A stretch of DNA of 64,000 nucleotides, taken from NCBI GenBank assembly GCA_018373675.1, contig JAHAGQ010000001.1, positions 62,001 to 126,000 on the forward strand, in the 5' to 3' direction. Positions within the stretch are counted from its first letter, which is position 1, and each line of letters starts with the position of its first letter. Below are positions 9,651 through 18,830 of the stretch, in pieces. Below the pieces are notes generated by a model that saw only the letters and a list, made by a program, of their open reading frames with translations, was not told where the DNA came from and did not search any database. Source of the stretch: Collinsella sp. (GTDB taxonomy: Bacteria; Actinomycetota; Coriobacteriia; Coriobacteriales; Coriobacteriaceae). Made by a program: the position numbers and the translations under genes.

Positions 9651-9789
9651 TTCCGATACACTCCAAGCACAGCCTAATCGCTTTGGCCAGCACGGCATCT
9701 GCCTCGCCACGCATAACGCCAAAGCACACCATGGCAATTCCGACGATCAACAAAGCGACCTGTACCACGGGTTTTACCGCTTTGAACAA
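9643..9789 (-). CDS. CD1871A-family small CXXC membrane protein
   Basis: A 48-residue frame starts at TTG 9789 behind the ribosome site AAAGGAG. It is nearly all one membrane helix (VVQVALLIVGIAMVCFGVMRGE) and ends in RLCLECIGIG. That ending, with CxxC followed by IGIG and the stop, is the hallmark of the CD1871A family first named in Clostridioides. Those genes stand beside NapH-like ferredoxins and redoxin lipoproteins, exactly as here. The frame overlaps the next gene by 8 bp. It probably takes part in membrane electron or thiol transfer, but no family member has a proven role that I know of. Confidence 0.8.
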   Translation of the reverse strand: MFKAVKPVVQVALLIVGIAMVCFGVMRGEADAVLAKAIRLCLECIGIG

Positions 9790-9879
9790 CCTGACCACTC
9801 CTTTCGTTACGCGACCATTGGACCATATCGGCTATAAAATCCGTGTTAAGCGCGATTTGAAATGTGCAAGGAGACTGTT

Positions 9880-10554
9880 ATGCGTATTTTGATCGTCGAG
9901 GACGAGCGGGCGCTGTGTGACGCAATCGCGCGCAGCTTGCGAAACTTGGCGTACAGCGTCGACTGCTGTCACGACGGACAGGAGGCGCTCGACCTACTGG
10001 ACGTTGAGACCTTCGACCTCGTGGTACTCGACCTCAACCTTCCCCGTATCGACGGCATGACCGTGCTCAGGGAACTTAGGAAAACTGACTGCGAGACCAA
10101 GGTACTGATTCTGTCCGCACGCGGCGAAGTATCCGATAAAGTCGCCGGACTCGATGCCGGCGCCAACGATTACCTCACCAAGCCGTTTCATCTGGACGAG
10201 CTTGCGGCAAGAATTCGCAGCCTTACCCTCAGACGCTTTACACAAAGCGACATAGTTTTAACCTGCGGAAAGCTCCGCTTTGACGCCAAGGCGCGCATCG
10301 CTTCCGTGGACAGCGAGGCTCTATCTCTTACGCGCAAGGAAACGGGAATCTTGGAATACCTGATGCTTAATCAGGGGCGACCGGTAAGCCAAGAGGAGCT
10401 TATCGAGCACGTTTGGGATAGCAGCGTGAACAGCTTTAGCAACGCAACCCGCGTTCATATCTCGTCACTCCGCAAAAAGCTACGCAGCGCTTTGGGATAC
10501 GGCCCGATTCGCAATCGGATTGGAGAGGGCTACGTTATGGAGGATAGCGAATGA
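9880..10554 (+). CDS. OmpR-family response regulator
   Basis: This 224-residue regulator has a receiver domain (acidic pair E7-D8, phospho-acceptor D51 in VVLDLNLP, the switch residue in ILSAR and Lys in YLTKPF). A C-terminal winged helix follows (LTRKETGILEYLMLNQGRPVS, then the TRVHISSLRKKL recognition helix and GEGYVM). The start at 9880 follows AAGGAG; an upstream ATG at 9862 is less likely. The stop overlaps the kinase start (ATGA). The gene is divergent from the thiol/iron-sulfur operon with only 90 bp between, so that operon is the first candidate target. Confidence 0.92.
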   Translation: MRILIVEDERALCDAIARSLRNLAYSVDCCHDGQEALDLLDVETFDLVVLDLNLPRIDGMTVLRELRKTDCETKVLILSARGEVSDKVAGLDAGANDYLTKPFHLDELAARIRSLTLRRFTQSDIVLTCGKLRFDAKARIASVDSEALSLTRKETGILEYLMLNQGRPVSQEELIEHVWDSSVNSFSNATRVHISSLRKKLRSALGYGPIRNRIGEGYVMEDSE

Positions 10555-11702
10555 AAAGGCTTTCGCTGCAATGGCGCATAACGATTATGACGGCACTGCT
10601 CACGTGTGCGGCATGCGTGCTGACGAACTGTCTGGTCGGCTATACGGGCATGCGCTACATGGATGCCATCGGCAGTGACATCTCGGCCTTTAACGCAACC
10701 GGCGAAGATTCGCCCCAGGCGTTCGACCCAACGAAAGCGACCCTCGATGACGAGGTCACGATCGTCGTAAACGACGCACAGGAGTCTTTTGGCACGACAG
10801 CCTGGCGCATCACGGCTGGAGTCACACTCCTTGGCGGCGTGCTGGCATACTTTGTGTGCGGCCGTGCACTCAAACCGCTACGGGCTTTTGCAGCCCAGGT
10901 TGAGCGTGTGCAGCCTGACAACCTAAGCGAAATCAGACTCAGTGAAGATGTGCCCACCGAGCTACAACGATGCAGCGCCTCTTTCAACGACATGATCGCC
11001 CGTCTTGGCGAAGGGTTCTCTGCACAGCGCCAGTTTACCGGCAACGCCGCACACGAGCTGCGAACCCCGCTCGCCCTTATGCAGGCACAGATCGAACTGT
11101 TTGTCTCCGAGCGCTCCAACTTACAACCCGAAACAGCCGAGTTGCTCGGCCTGCTACAAGAACAAACTGAGCGAATGTCGCGGATGACCAAGGTGTTGCT
11201 CGAGATGAGTGAGCTCCGCAGCGTTCCTTGCGAGGACGATGTGGAACTTGGTCCCTTGTCCGAAGAGGTCCTCATCGACCTTGCGCCACTTGCCGAGAAT
11301 AAGGGCATAGCCCTCAATTGTGCTGGAGACGCTTTAGTAATCGGGAACGATGCGCTCCTCTATCGGCTGGTGTTTAACTTGGCCGAAAACGCCATCCGTT
11401 ACGGCCGCTCCGGCTCGACTGTCAACGTCTCCATCAGCGACAGCGACAACCACGTGTTCCTGCGAGTCGAGGACCGGGGCCCGGGAATACCCGAGCAGTA
11501 CCGTGAGAGCATCTTCCAACCGTTCTTTCGCCTGGATAAATCCCGCAGCAGGGCATACGGCGGCGCAGGACTCGGACTAGCGCTTGTTTGGGAGATTGCA
11601 GCGCTTCACGGTGGCACGGTAGAGGTCGAAACAAGTTCCGAGAACGGGACCACCATGCTCGTAAGCCTTCCAAAACGATCCGAAGCGTTAACCGAACAGT
11701 AA
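10551..11702 (+). CDS. Sensor histidine kinase
   Basis: This 383-residue kinase has two membrane helices (about 10-32 and 82-104) enclosing a short sensor loop of about 50 residues. A HAMP linker follows, then the HisKA domain with phospho-acceptor His168 in NAAHELRTPLALM. The HATPase domain has the N box (NLAENAIRYG), G1 (VEDRGPGIP), the F box and G2 (GGAGLGLALVWEI). It overlaps the response regulator gene by 4 bp, so the two are one unit. The sensor loop is too small to suggest a ligand. Confidence 0.92.
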   Translation: MKRLSLQWRITIMTALLTCAACVLTNCLVGYTGMRYMDAIGSDISAFNATGEDSPQAFDPTKATLDDEVTIVVNDAQESFGTTAWRITAGVTLLGGVLAYFVCGRALKPLRAFAAQVERVQPDNLSEIRLSEDVPTELQRCSASFNDMIARLGEGFSAQRQFTGNAAHELRTPLALMQAQIELFVSERSNLQPETAELLGLLQEQTERMSRMTKVLLEMSELRSVPCEDDVELGPLSEEVLIDLAPLAENKGIALNCAGDALVIGNDALLYRLVFNLAENAIRYGRSGSTVNVSISDSDNHVFLRVEDRGPGIPEQYRESIFQPFFRLDKSRSRAYGGAGLGLALVWEIAALHGGTVEVETSSENGTTMLVSLPKRSEALTEQ

Positions 11703-11769
11703 AACGAAAGGGGTCCCGAGCAACAGGAGTACAATTGCTGCATTGTTGCCAGCTGTTGGGAGATGGAAG

Positions 11770-12774
11770 ATGGACTGCGATGGCTACCCATGCGTTCCCA
11801 TGCCGTTGATGTGCACTGCCTTTGTGCCGGGGCAGATTGACGCTGCGGTTGCAGGCATTTCCGACCCCGATTCACGCACCATCGCCACGGCAGAAGCGCT
11901 GTACTTTCGCGGACAGGCCGCCCTCGCTGCCAAGACGGCGCGTCCCTATCTTGACGCCACCGATTCCGCGCTGTGCTATTCCGCATGCTTTATCTGCGGA
12001 TACGCCAGCCTGTCGCTCAACCGTATCGCCGACGCCCGTCGGTGCCTTGCTGGCATCCTCGATACGCCGGCTGACGAGGAGTCGCCCGCCGTCCACGCCA
12101 CACATATCCTGTTCGCCTCGGCCGCGAGCGTCCTGCTGCACTTGCCTTCCCCGTATTCCGCCGAAGAGTTTTATCCGCTTGCGGCGCATCTGCCCGAAGG
12201 CCTGCGCCTGTTCGCCAGCTACGTGATGGCGCATGCCCTGTACCTGCGCGGCGAATATGGCCGCAGTCTGGGCATGGCGGAAAACGCCCTGATCATGAAA
12301 CAGGGGAGCTATCCGATCTCGGAACTGTTCCTGCACTTGGCGGCTTCCATGGCATGCATGAGCCTCAAGGACATCGACGCCGCAAAAACGCACTTCGGAG
12401 TTGCTTGGAACATTGCGCGTCCCGACGGCCTTATTGAGCTCATTGGCGAGCATCACGGCCTTTTACAGGGGCTTATCGAGGCATGCCTAAAAACGCAATA
12501 CCCTGACGACTTCGCGCGCATCATCGAGATCACGTACCGCTTCAGCTACGGCTGGCGGCGCATCCACAACCCCGATTCGGGCGAGGACGTTGCCGACGAT
12601 CTAACGACCACGGAATTCACCATGGCCATGCTCGCCTGTCGTGGGTGGACCAACGCCGAAATCGCACGCCATATGGGAGTATCGCCGGGCACCGTCAAAA
12701 ACCGCCTATCCGGCGTATACGCAAAGCTTGGCATCGGCACACGCGCCGAGCTGGTCGCGCATATGTTACGTTAG
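11770..12774 (+). CDS. LuxR-family regulator with helical N-terminal domain
   Basis: The protein of about 334 residues ends in a GerE/LuxR helix-turn-helix (TEFTMAMLACRGWTNAEIARHMGVSPGTVKNRL). Its first 260 residues are alanine-rich helices that look like TPR or MalT-type repeats, with no receiver domain. I chose the ATG at 11770 because of the GGGAGATGGAAG leader. ATGs at 11743, 11800 and 11809 are alternatives. The gene lies 157 bp upstream of a very large secreted protein gene in the same direction. LuxR regulators beside large exported proteins are frequent in Coriobacteriia, so control of that gene is plausible. Confidence 0.8.
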   Translation: MDCDGYPCVPMPLMCTAFVPGQIDAAVAGISDPDSRTIATAEALYFRGQAALAAKTARPYLDATDSALCYSACFICGYASLSLNRIADARRCLAGILDTPADEESPAVHATHILFASAASVLLHLPSPYSAEEFYPLAAHLPEGLRLFASYVMAHALYLRGEYGRSLGMAENALIMKQGSYPISELFLHLAASMACMSLKDIDAAKTHFGVAWNIARPDGLIELIGEHHGLLQGLIEACLKTQYPDDFARIIEITYRFSYGWRRIHNPDSGEDVADDLTTTEFTMAMLACRGWTNAEIARHMGVSPGTVKNRLSGVYAKLGIGTRAELVAHMLR

Positions 12775-12931
12775 CGACCAAACTGCCCGGCGTATTGAAA
12801 GCGCTCCGGGGGCCTGACGCTTTCGCGCACTCAAATTGGACATTTTGGCCATCGAACGGCACTACCGCCACGGGGCACCTTCTCGCAAAATTGGATTATT
12901 TCCACCGATACCTGCGGGATGGGAGCCAAAG

Positions 12932-15900
12932 ATGCTTGATCGCCGTTCGCTACTTGTTGCCGGAGCGTCCTCGCTGGCGAGCATTATGTTGCCGCGCGTG
13001 CCGGGAAGCGCAAACGCCTTCATATTGCCGATCGCGCCCACCGAAGCCTATGCCGACGAAAAAGACCCCTTCAGGGTGCTCGTTCTCTCGCGCACCATGT
13101 TTGGTGTGGTCGTGGTCGACGTCGCCAACAAGCATCCGCCCATCACAGGTGCCCAGGTCACGCTCACATCGCGCTATGCCGCAGGCAAGCAGCTCACCGC
13201 CACTACCGATGAAGAAGGCACAGCCATCTTTGAGATCGCCCCTCTTTCGGAAGGCTACGCGGACGAGGCAACGCTTCTCGACGCGTACGACTTTAACGGC
13301 GGCATCTCCATTAGCATGGCGGGCTACCGTGATGTCGAGATTCCCCTTGCGCGTATCCAGGGCGGCACCGCCATAACCGCGCCCACGCGTCCGCTTTCCG
13401 ACGGCGAGCCGTACTTCCGCCAGCTCACATTCGACGAATGGGACATCCAGTACGCTGAAGCCACGTTCATGGCATTGCCAGCGGACGAAGCAGCAAACGA
13501 TCAGCCCGACACGCACGCTTTTACCGTGCAGGCCCATCTGCCGCAGGGCGGGCAGGCAACGTTGCATATCAATAAAGTGATGCCCGCTGCGGGCAGCTCA
13601 TCCGAAACCGTCACGCAGATTGGCCAAGTCAAGGCCAGCGCATCGGGCGCGGATAATCTGGCGACGTTCACGCTCGAAGACAAGTTCCTCGACGTGGCAT
13701 CGAGCCTTCTGGAAGAAGGATGCAAGCTGCGCTTTGTCCTCGACTACCAGGGCAAAACCTACACGCTCTCCTCCCCCATGGCCGTTGTCACTGCGCCGGC
13801 GGCAAAGGCAGAATCGGGCTCGACCACTATCGTCCCCACCACCATGGACCAAGAGATCACTCCGTTTGATTTCCCCGCGGCGTTTCCCGGCATCGGCGGC
13901 AATAAGTTCACGTGCTGGATGCCCACATTTCCGATCCTCTTCGATTTCTCGTTTGCTGGATACGTGCTGTTTGGCGGAGGATACAAACCAGCCAGCTATA
14001 TGAACGATTCGGGCAATCCGGATCCGGAGTACTGGAAGAAGTCACCGCGTGAGTCGGGCGCCAAGCAGGCAAACCGCTACCTCGACGAGATGGAGGGGAA
14101 GTGGAATCAGTACAAAAGCATGAGTGCCGGTTCGGGCACCGATCCAAGAAACACCAAGCTCCTTCGCCACCATTGCACGCCGCTGTTCACGATGGATATC
14201 GCCACACAGCTGTACGGCTCGCTCGCCTACGATTGGGTGGGCAAAACCTGGGGCAACAACAACGACCCCGCATACGGCAATATTAAGGCCCTCTTTCAGG
14301 TAAGAACCGATCTCAATTGGACCGAGCAGTTTACCCTAGGACCGGTGCCGTTTTTCCTGAACGTCAACCCCTGGGTGCTGGCAAAACTGGCACTCGCCGT
14401 GGGCGCCCACACGCACGGTAGCGGCGCGGCGTTTTTTAAAAACATTTCGCTCGACTATTCCAACACGTCGGGCTCATTCACTATCCAGATCGGGCTTGCC
14501 GTCACCTTTGGAGCCGGCGTTGCAGGCGTCGCTTCGTCTGCCGTGCGCGGCGCCGCATCCCTCACGCTGTTCATTGGGTACGAGAAGGCAGATGGACACC
14601 AGCTTCCGCGACTGCGCGTAGGTGCAGACGTCGATGTCGATGTGATACTCCAGTTCGTAATGTTCAAGTGGACCACCAAGGCTTGGTCGGGGTCGTGGCC
14701 CACACTCCTCGATTCATGGAATATGTCGGTGAACAATGGCAACCAGTATGTGCTCCAGCGCTCTGAGCTCGCATTGGGTGGAGATATGCCTTACACGTTG
14801 GATGCCCGCTTCGGCACGCCCGGCAACATCAAGGCGGGCGGCGTGCCGCAATTTATCGCATCGGCCACCATCGTCACCAACGCCGAGCTGCTCGCACGCG
14901 CCGAGGTTAAGGCCACTGCCGTAAACGTCGCGCCTGTCGTGCGCGATTGGGATCAAGCGGTCACGTGCATTGAGCTCGAGGCGGATGCAGAAAGCGACGA
15001 CACGGGACAGATCGAGCATTTCGTCCATGCACTGATAGAGAACGACGAAAACGCCGCGCCGATGTATGAGTACACCTATATCGGGCAGGCGGCGAACGCC
15101 GTTGCGGACCCCAACGCCAATTCTGCTGGTGTATCGGAGGACGAGCGTGGCGGCATCAAGCCCTCGAGCGACAACGTGCTGTTTTCCGGCGTGCTCAGCG
15201 AAGCCCACATGAGGCTAACGATGATTGCCGGCATGGAGTGTCTATTCCGTATCGCCTCGGTGCGCTACGGCGAGAATGGCCGCTCGCGCCTGGTGGTACA
15301 TACAAAGACGAACGGCACGTGGTCCGCTCCCACGCCCGTAGACTTTCCCCTTGGGTTTGGCGAGAACGACGTGGAGCGCGACGGCATATACGATTACGAC
15401 TTCGACGTGGTGGAATATACGGACGGAAGAGGAAACCAGGACGCCTACGTGCTGTTGGTCTCGGGCGAGCGCCCCGACGGCGACAACACCCTTTTCGATA
15501 CGGCAAGCACAGCCGGCATACTGTCCGTTGTGCGTCTGCGCATAAGCAACGACGGAATTCGCGTGATGTCGCACACGTCGTGGCGCAGCATCTCGCGCGG
15601 CCGCCTTCAGGAGGATGGCTGCCATTGTCTGCAGTGCCCACGCATCACGGTGGGCAAGGCGCTGGTCGACGGACGTCTGTCGGGCGTTTACCTCCACCGC
15701 CGCGGGACCACCGCAGAAAAGGCGCTCGGCAGCGAGGCTGAGGTTGCGCTGGAGTGCTTTACCCTATGGTCGGACGTTTCGGGCGACAGCCTGACGTTCC
15801 GCCAAGTTCTCCGCTTTCCGCAAGCACCGTCGAGTATCGAGCTGGGTGAGCCCGAGAATATCAACGGCAAAATGGTGGTGCCCGTTGCATACGAGACCGC

Positions 15901-17299
15901 AGACGGTTGCGGCTGCGCATCGTACGCCGTGATCGGCCAGTCCATCGCGGGCTGGGGCGTTATGTCGCCAGATGCCACAGTACCCCACGCGGTGCCGTGG
16001 CCGCAGCACACGGGCTTTTTGGCAACTGTCAACGAGCAGCTGCAGCATGTTACGTGGACGCGAGGCGCATCGGCATTTGCAACGCAGCCCGTGGGTGCCG
16101 CAGGCTGTGGCCCGGCATCGTTTAGCGTAAGCAACAACGGCAGGTGCGTGCTCTATGTAGAGAACACCGATGGCGAGGTGGGACAAACCTACGACGAAGA
16201 AGGCAACCCGGTAGCAGTGATGGGCAAGCACTTCCGCATCTTCGCCAGCACCTTGTCAGGCGATCTGTTCACGGAGCCGTTTGTGATGTGCGAGCTGGAC
16301 CATCCCGTCGATCAGATAACGACGTTTTTGACGTCGGGAGGCATGCTCTCCGCACTCGCCACGCACATTGTGAGCGCGGAGAAGAGCGAGGCAGAGCTGC
16401 ACGGCATCGAAGTGCCCTTGGTGGCGTGTGCCACTCCGACGGGCGCGGTCGCTACCTCGGGCGCGGTGGTGCCCGGAGCAGCAGGCGAATCCTTCATGGT
16501 CACGGTGCGAAACGACGGCAACACCTTACTGACCGCCGGCACGATCGATCTGTACCGAGAGGGCTCCAGCCAGCCGTTCTCCAGCGCATCCATCGGATTC
16601 GGAGTGAACGCACGCATGGCTTCGATCTACGATCCAGAGCTTGCCGAAGACGCTTCGGCCAACGATATGGCACACGTGAAGTACGCGCTCAAGACGCTGG
16701 GCGCACGTTTTGCAACGCACCCGCTGGTAGCCGACAACGGCAACGCCGTGCTGGCACCGGGTTGCACGGCACAGTTCCGTATGAGCTTCGCCATCCCCGA
16801 GAGTTGGAGCGACGAAGTGGGCAAACGCGTAACGCTGTATGCGAAGGCGCGTAATCTGGTGGCGCTCGATCCCGTAACGCTCGAGGAAATTCGACCGGGC
16901 GCAAACTCGGCGCTGGGCGCCGTACTGCACGAGCTTCATGTGCCCGACGCGGCATGCGAACGCTCAGAAGTTCAGGTCGGCGTATGCGACAGCGCGGATA
17001 CGACGGGGCTTCACGATGCACCGATGACAGCAGACGACGATGGCGGCTCGAGTGGCGGCGGTACCGACGAGGGCGGCGGCTCCGGCGGAAGCAGCTCCGG
17101 CAGTGGCAAGGACCACAGCAATAACAAACGCTCCGGAAAAGCGGGCGCGCTCGCTGGCACGGGCGATGTCAACGCTCCCCTTACGGCAGCCGCTGCAGCA
17201 CTCGCCGCGGCAGGCGCCGGCCTCATCGCCTACAGCGCCCGCCGCACGGCGCTCGAAACCGACACTGCCGATGAGGTCAATTCTGATAAGCCTCACTAG
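12932..17299 (+). CDS. Giant Tat-exported surface protein with LAxTG-type anchor
   Basis: The mature start is ATG 12932 behind GGGAG. The first residues form a twin-arginine signal (LDRRSLLVAGASS, Arg4-Arg5) with a likely SANA cleavage site near residue 29. Residues of about 50-130 look like a carboxypeptidase-regulatory or Ig-like beta domain (GAQVTLTSRYAAG, GYRDVEIPL). The centre of the 1455-residue protein is unassigned and beta-rich. The tail has a Gly/Ser linker, then LAGTG near residue 1407, a hydrophobic helix and an RR-containing charged end. LAxTG is the motif used by class E sortases. It probably sits on the cell wall. Its ligand is unknown. Confidence 0.8.
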   Translation: MLDRRSLLVAGASSLASIMLPRVPGSANAFILPIAPTEAYADEKDPFRVLVLSRTMFGVVVVDVANKHPPITGAQVTLTSRYAAGKQLTATTDEEGTAIFEIAPLSEGYADEATLLDAYDFNGGISISMAGYRDVEIPLARIQGGTAITAPTRPLSDGEPYFRQLTFDEWDIQYAEATFMALPADEAANDQPDTHAFTVQAHLPQGGQATLHINKVMPAAGSSSETVTQIGQVKASASGADNLATFTLEDKFLDVASSLLEEGCKLRFVLDYQGKTYTLSSPMAVVTAPAAKAESGSTTIVPTTMDQEITPFDFPAAFPGIGGNKFTCWMPTFPILFDFSFAGYVLFGGGYKPASYMNDSGNPDPEYWKKSPRESGAKQANRYLDEMEGKWNQYKSMSAGSGTDPRNTKLLRHHCTPLFTMDIATQLYGSLAYDWVGKTWGNNNDPAYGNIKALFQVRTDLNWTEQFTLGPVPFFLNVNPWVLAKLALAVGAHTHGSGAAFFKNISLDYSNTSGSFTIQIGLAVTFGAGVAGVASSAVRGAASLTLFIGYEKADGHQLPRLRVGADVDVDVILQFVMFKWTTKAWSGSWPTLLDSWNMSVNNGNQYVLQRSELALGGDMPYTLDARFGTPGNIKAGGVPQFIASATIVTNAELLARAEVKATAVNVAPVVRDWDQAVTCIELEADAESDDTGQIEHFVHALIENDENAAPMYEYTYIGQAANAVADPNANSAGVSEDERGGIKPSSDNVLFSGVLSEAHMRLTMIAGMECLFRIASVRYGENGRSRLVVHTKTNGTWSAPTPVDFPLGFGENDVERDGIYDYDFDVVEYTDGRGNQDAYVLLVSGERPDGDNTLFDTASTAGILSVVRLRISNDGIRVMSHTSWRSISRGRLQEDGCHCLQCPRITVGKALVDGRLSGVYLHRRGTTAEKALGSEAEVALECFTLWSDVSGDSLTFRQVLRFPQAPSSIELGEPENINGKMVVPVAYETADGCGCASYAVIGQSIAGWGVMSPDATVPHAVPWPQHTGFLATVNEQLQHVTWTRGASAFATQPVGAAGCGPASFSVSNNGRCVLYVENTDGEVGQTYDEEGNPVAVMGKHFRIFASTLSGDLFTEPFVMCELDHPVDQITTFLTSGGMLSALATHIVSAEKSEAELHGIEVPLVACATPTGAVATSGAVVPGAAGESFMVTVRNDGNTLLTAGTIDLYREGSSQPFSSASIGFGVNARMASIYDPELAEDASANDMAHVKYALKTLGARFATHPLVADNGNAVLAPGCTAQFRMSFAIPESWSDEVGKRVTLYAKARNLVALDPVTLEEIRPGANSALGAVLHELHVPDAACERSEVQVGVCDSADTTGLHDAPMTADDDGGSSGGGTDEGGGSGGSSSGSGKDHSNNKRSGKAGALAGTGDVNAPLTAAAAALAAAGAGLIAYSARRTALETDTADEVNSDKPH

Positions 17300-17346
17300 C
17301 TCTCAGTTACCTTTGCGAGAGACGCCGACTCGGCTCATCGAACATC

Positions 17347-17381
17347 AAAAGGGGCTGGCCCCGATAACTCGGAGCCAGCCT
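17347..17381 (-). terminator. Terminator between convergent surface-protein and lipoprotein genes
   Basis: On the minus strand AGGCTGGC and GCCAGCCC form the stem of a hairpin followed by CTTTT. It closes the leftward lipoprotein gene and may also stop the rightward giant gene, whose stop lies 48 bp away. Confidence 0.65.
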
Positions 17382-17409
17382 TGAGTCGCCTGACGTGAGA
17401 ATCACAGCG

Positions 17410-18429
17410 CTACTTGAGCTTCAGAGCCTCCATCATGGGCACGGCGGCATCCCAATCGATCTTCCAGCCGATCGACACGCGGACGGTTTCACCCGTTGCG
17501 GGAGCCGTCGCAAACAGTGTATGGCCGTTGTCGGGACCGGTAAAGCGCAGCCACGTTATGCCGTTGCACTCGACCTGGTCGGTTGTTGTCTCCTTGCCTT
17601 CGTAGACCTGCTCTAGGCTTGCAACCTCTTCCTCCGGCGAGCGCGGGAAGATGCTGATGTTCAGGCGTCCTCCAGTCTCGTCGTGGAAGAAGTCTGCCTT
17701 TTCGCGCTCTTCGTCGGACGAATCCAGCGTGTACCCATCGGCGGCCTCGATGCTGTACGATGCGCAGTCGATGCCCGTTAAATCTGCCTTCTCGCCAGAA
17801 TCGGCCACGCCGCCGGCCGCCTTGAACTCCTTGGTCTCGCATCCCGTGGTGTCAAAGTGCATGGCCTCATGATTCTTGGCGGGGGCATAAGCGTCTACGA
17901 ACTCGACAGTGATGGGCCCGTAGTACGCCGTCTTGGGCGCCCAGAAATACACGTACTCAACGGTCTCGCCCGGGCCGATATCTGGCCTCTCGGAAAGGTC
18001 GATGCCCTCGTGCAGCTCATCGGGAGCCTCGCTTGCAACGTAGTCGAGCACGGCCGCCTTGTCGGAAGTAAACAACGGGTCGCCTGCCTCAAGATCGCCC
18101 TGGGCAGCATGCACGTTAAAGGAACTGAACGTCCTGTTCTTTGCGTTGTTGTTGGTGATCTTGATGTGCAGGTAAAAGCCGTCCTGCAGCTTGGCATCGC
18201 CGCGATAGAACGTACCGTGAGCCACCGACTCATAGGTAATGCCTGCTACCTCGACCGTCTGCGAATCATAGGCCTTGGGCTTTTCCTGCACAGGCGCGCT
18301 GCCACCCGAACTGCCAGCCGAGCCGCTCGGAGCACTACCGCCACAGCCGGCCACCGTACACGCCAGCACGGCCGAAAGCGTCACGGTGGGAATTCCTAAC
18401 AGCAGCTTCTTCGTCATGGGCTTCATCAT
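17410..18429 (-). CDS. Secreted lipoprotein, DUF4352/DUF5067-like
   Basis: I place the start at ATG 18429 behind GAAAGGAG, which gives 339 residues. The longer frame to 18792 has no support. The signal peptide ends in the lipobox TVAGC, followed by a Gly/Ser linker. The first globular part (ITYESVAHGTFYRG, LHIKITNNNAKNRTFSSFNVHA, GETVEYVYFWAPK) has the beta-sandwich look of DUF4352/DUF5067 lipoproteins. The second part (YSIEAADGYTL to the end) resembles a small surface domain of unknown role. It converges on the giant surface protein gene. Confidence 0.75.
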   Translation of the reverse strand: MMKPMTKKLLLGIPTVTLSAVLACTVAGCGGSAPSGSAGSSGGSAPVQEKPKAYDSQTVEVAGITYESVAHGTFYRGDAKLQDGFYLHIKITNNNAKNRTFSSFNVHAAQGDLEAGDPLFTSDKAAVLDYVASEAPDELHEGIDLSERPDIGPGETVEYVYFWAPKTAYYGPITVEFVDAYAPAKNHEAMHFDTTGCETKEFKAAGGVADSGEKADLTGIDCASYSIEAADGYTLDSSDEEREKADFFHDETGGRLNISIFPRSPEEEVASLEQVYEGKETTTDQVECNGITWLRFTGPDNGHTLFATAPATGETVRVSIGWKIDWDAAVPMMEALKLK

Positions 18430-18726
18430 CCTCACCGCTCCTTTCGCTTGCACCTCATCCGTTGCCCAAGGCCTTCGTCGTCCCGTAGCATCGGCTTCCA
18501 CTATGAGCGTATGACGAAACACGGCGCCGGCGAAGTGACCCGTGGCCCAAATAACGACCCACCAGCGTTCCTTATGGGCCAAAAGAACTCGCACATGCAC
18601 GCCCCCGGCCCATAAAACGAGACGTCTGTCCCAATGTTCGATTCGATCCAACAATCCGCACGACACGTTTTCGACAACGTATCCAACCGCAAACGCAGCA
18701 AGACGCATTCGGCCGCCTTCAAATTT

Positions 18727-18759
18727 ACTCGGGCAGAACCGACTCGGTTTTGTCCGAGT
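18727..18759. promoter_or_regulatory. Operator unit A: two overlapping ACTCGG-N6-CCGAsT dyads
   Basis: The 33-bp block reads ACTCGG, six bases, CCGACT overlapping ACTCGG, six bases, CCGAGT. It is built exactly like unit B, 36 bp downstream, with the same half-sites and spacing but different six-base spacers. Such iterated dyads suggest a DNA-binding protein that sits cooperatively. The block lies upstream of the likely -10 of the AAA-ATPase gene. Confidence 0.75.
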
Positions 18760-18787
18760 AAACTCGAGCATAAACTGATCCATGCGA

Positions 18788-18793
18788 TACAAT
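18788..18793 (+). promoter_or_regulatory. Likely -10 element (TACAAT) of the AAA-ATPase gene
   Basis: TACAAT at 18788-18793 lies between operator units A and B and 37 bp before the GTG start. A good -35 is not visible at the usual distance, so the promoter may need an activator or may be weak. Confidence 0.4.
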
Positions 18794-18795
18794 TA

Positions 18796-18828
18796 ACTCG
18801 GACAAAACCGAGTCGGAAGGAACCGAGT
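18796..18828. promoter_or_regulatory. Operator unit B overlying the ribosome site
   Basis: Same architecture as unit A: ACTCGG, six bases, CCGAGTCGG, six bases, CCGAGT. It ends two bases before the GTG start and contains the only purine-rich ribosome site (GGAAGG). A protein bound here would block both transcription and translation. Confidence 0.75.
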
Positions 18829-18830
18829 AA

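Noticed and set aside
8748..9737. ATG 9737 as the start of the NapH-like protein.
   Set aside because: The extra 29 residues are read through the CD1871A gene in another frame and do not resemble the family; TTG 9650 has a ribosome site and couples to the stop before it.
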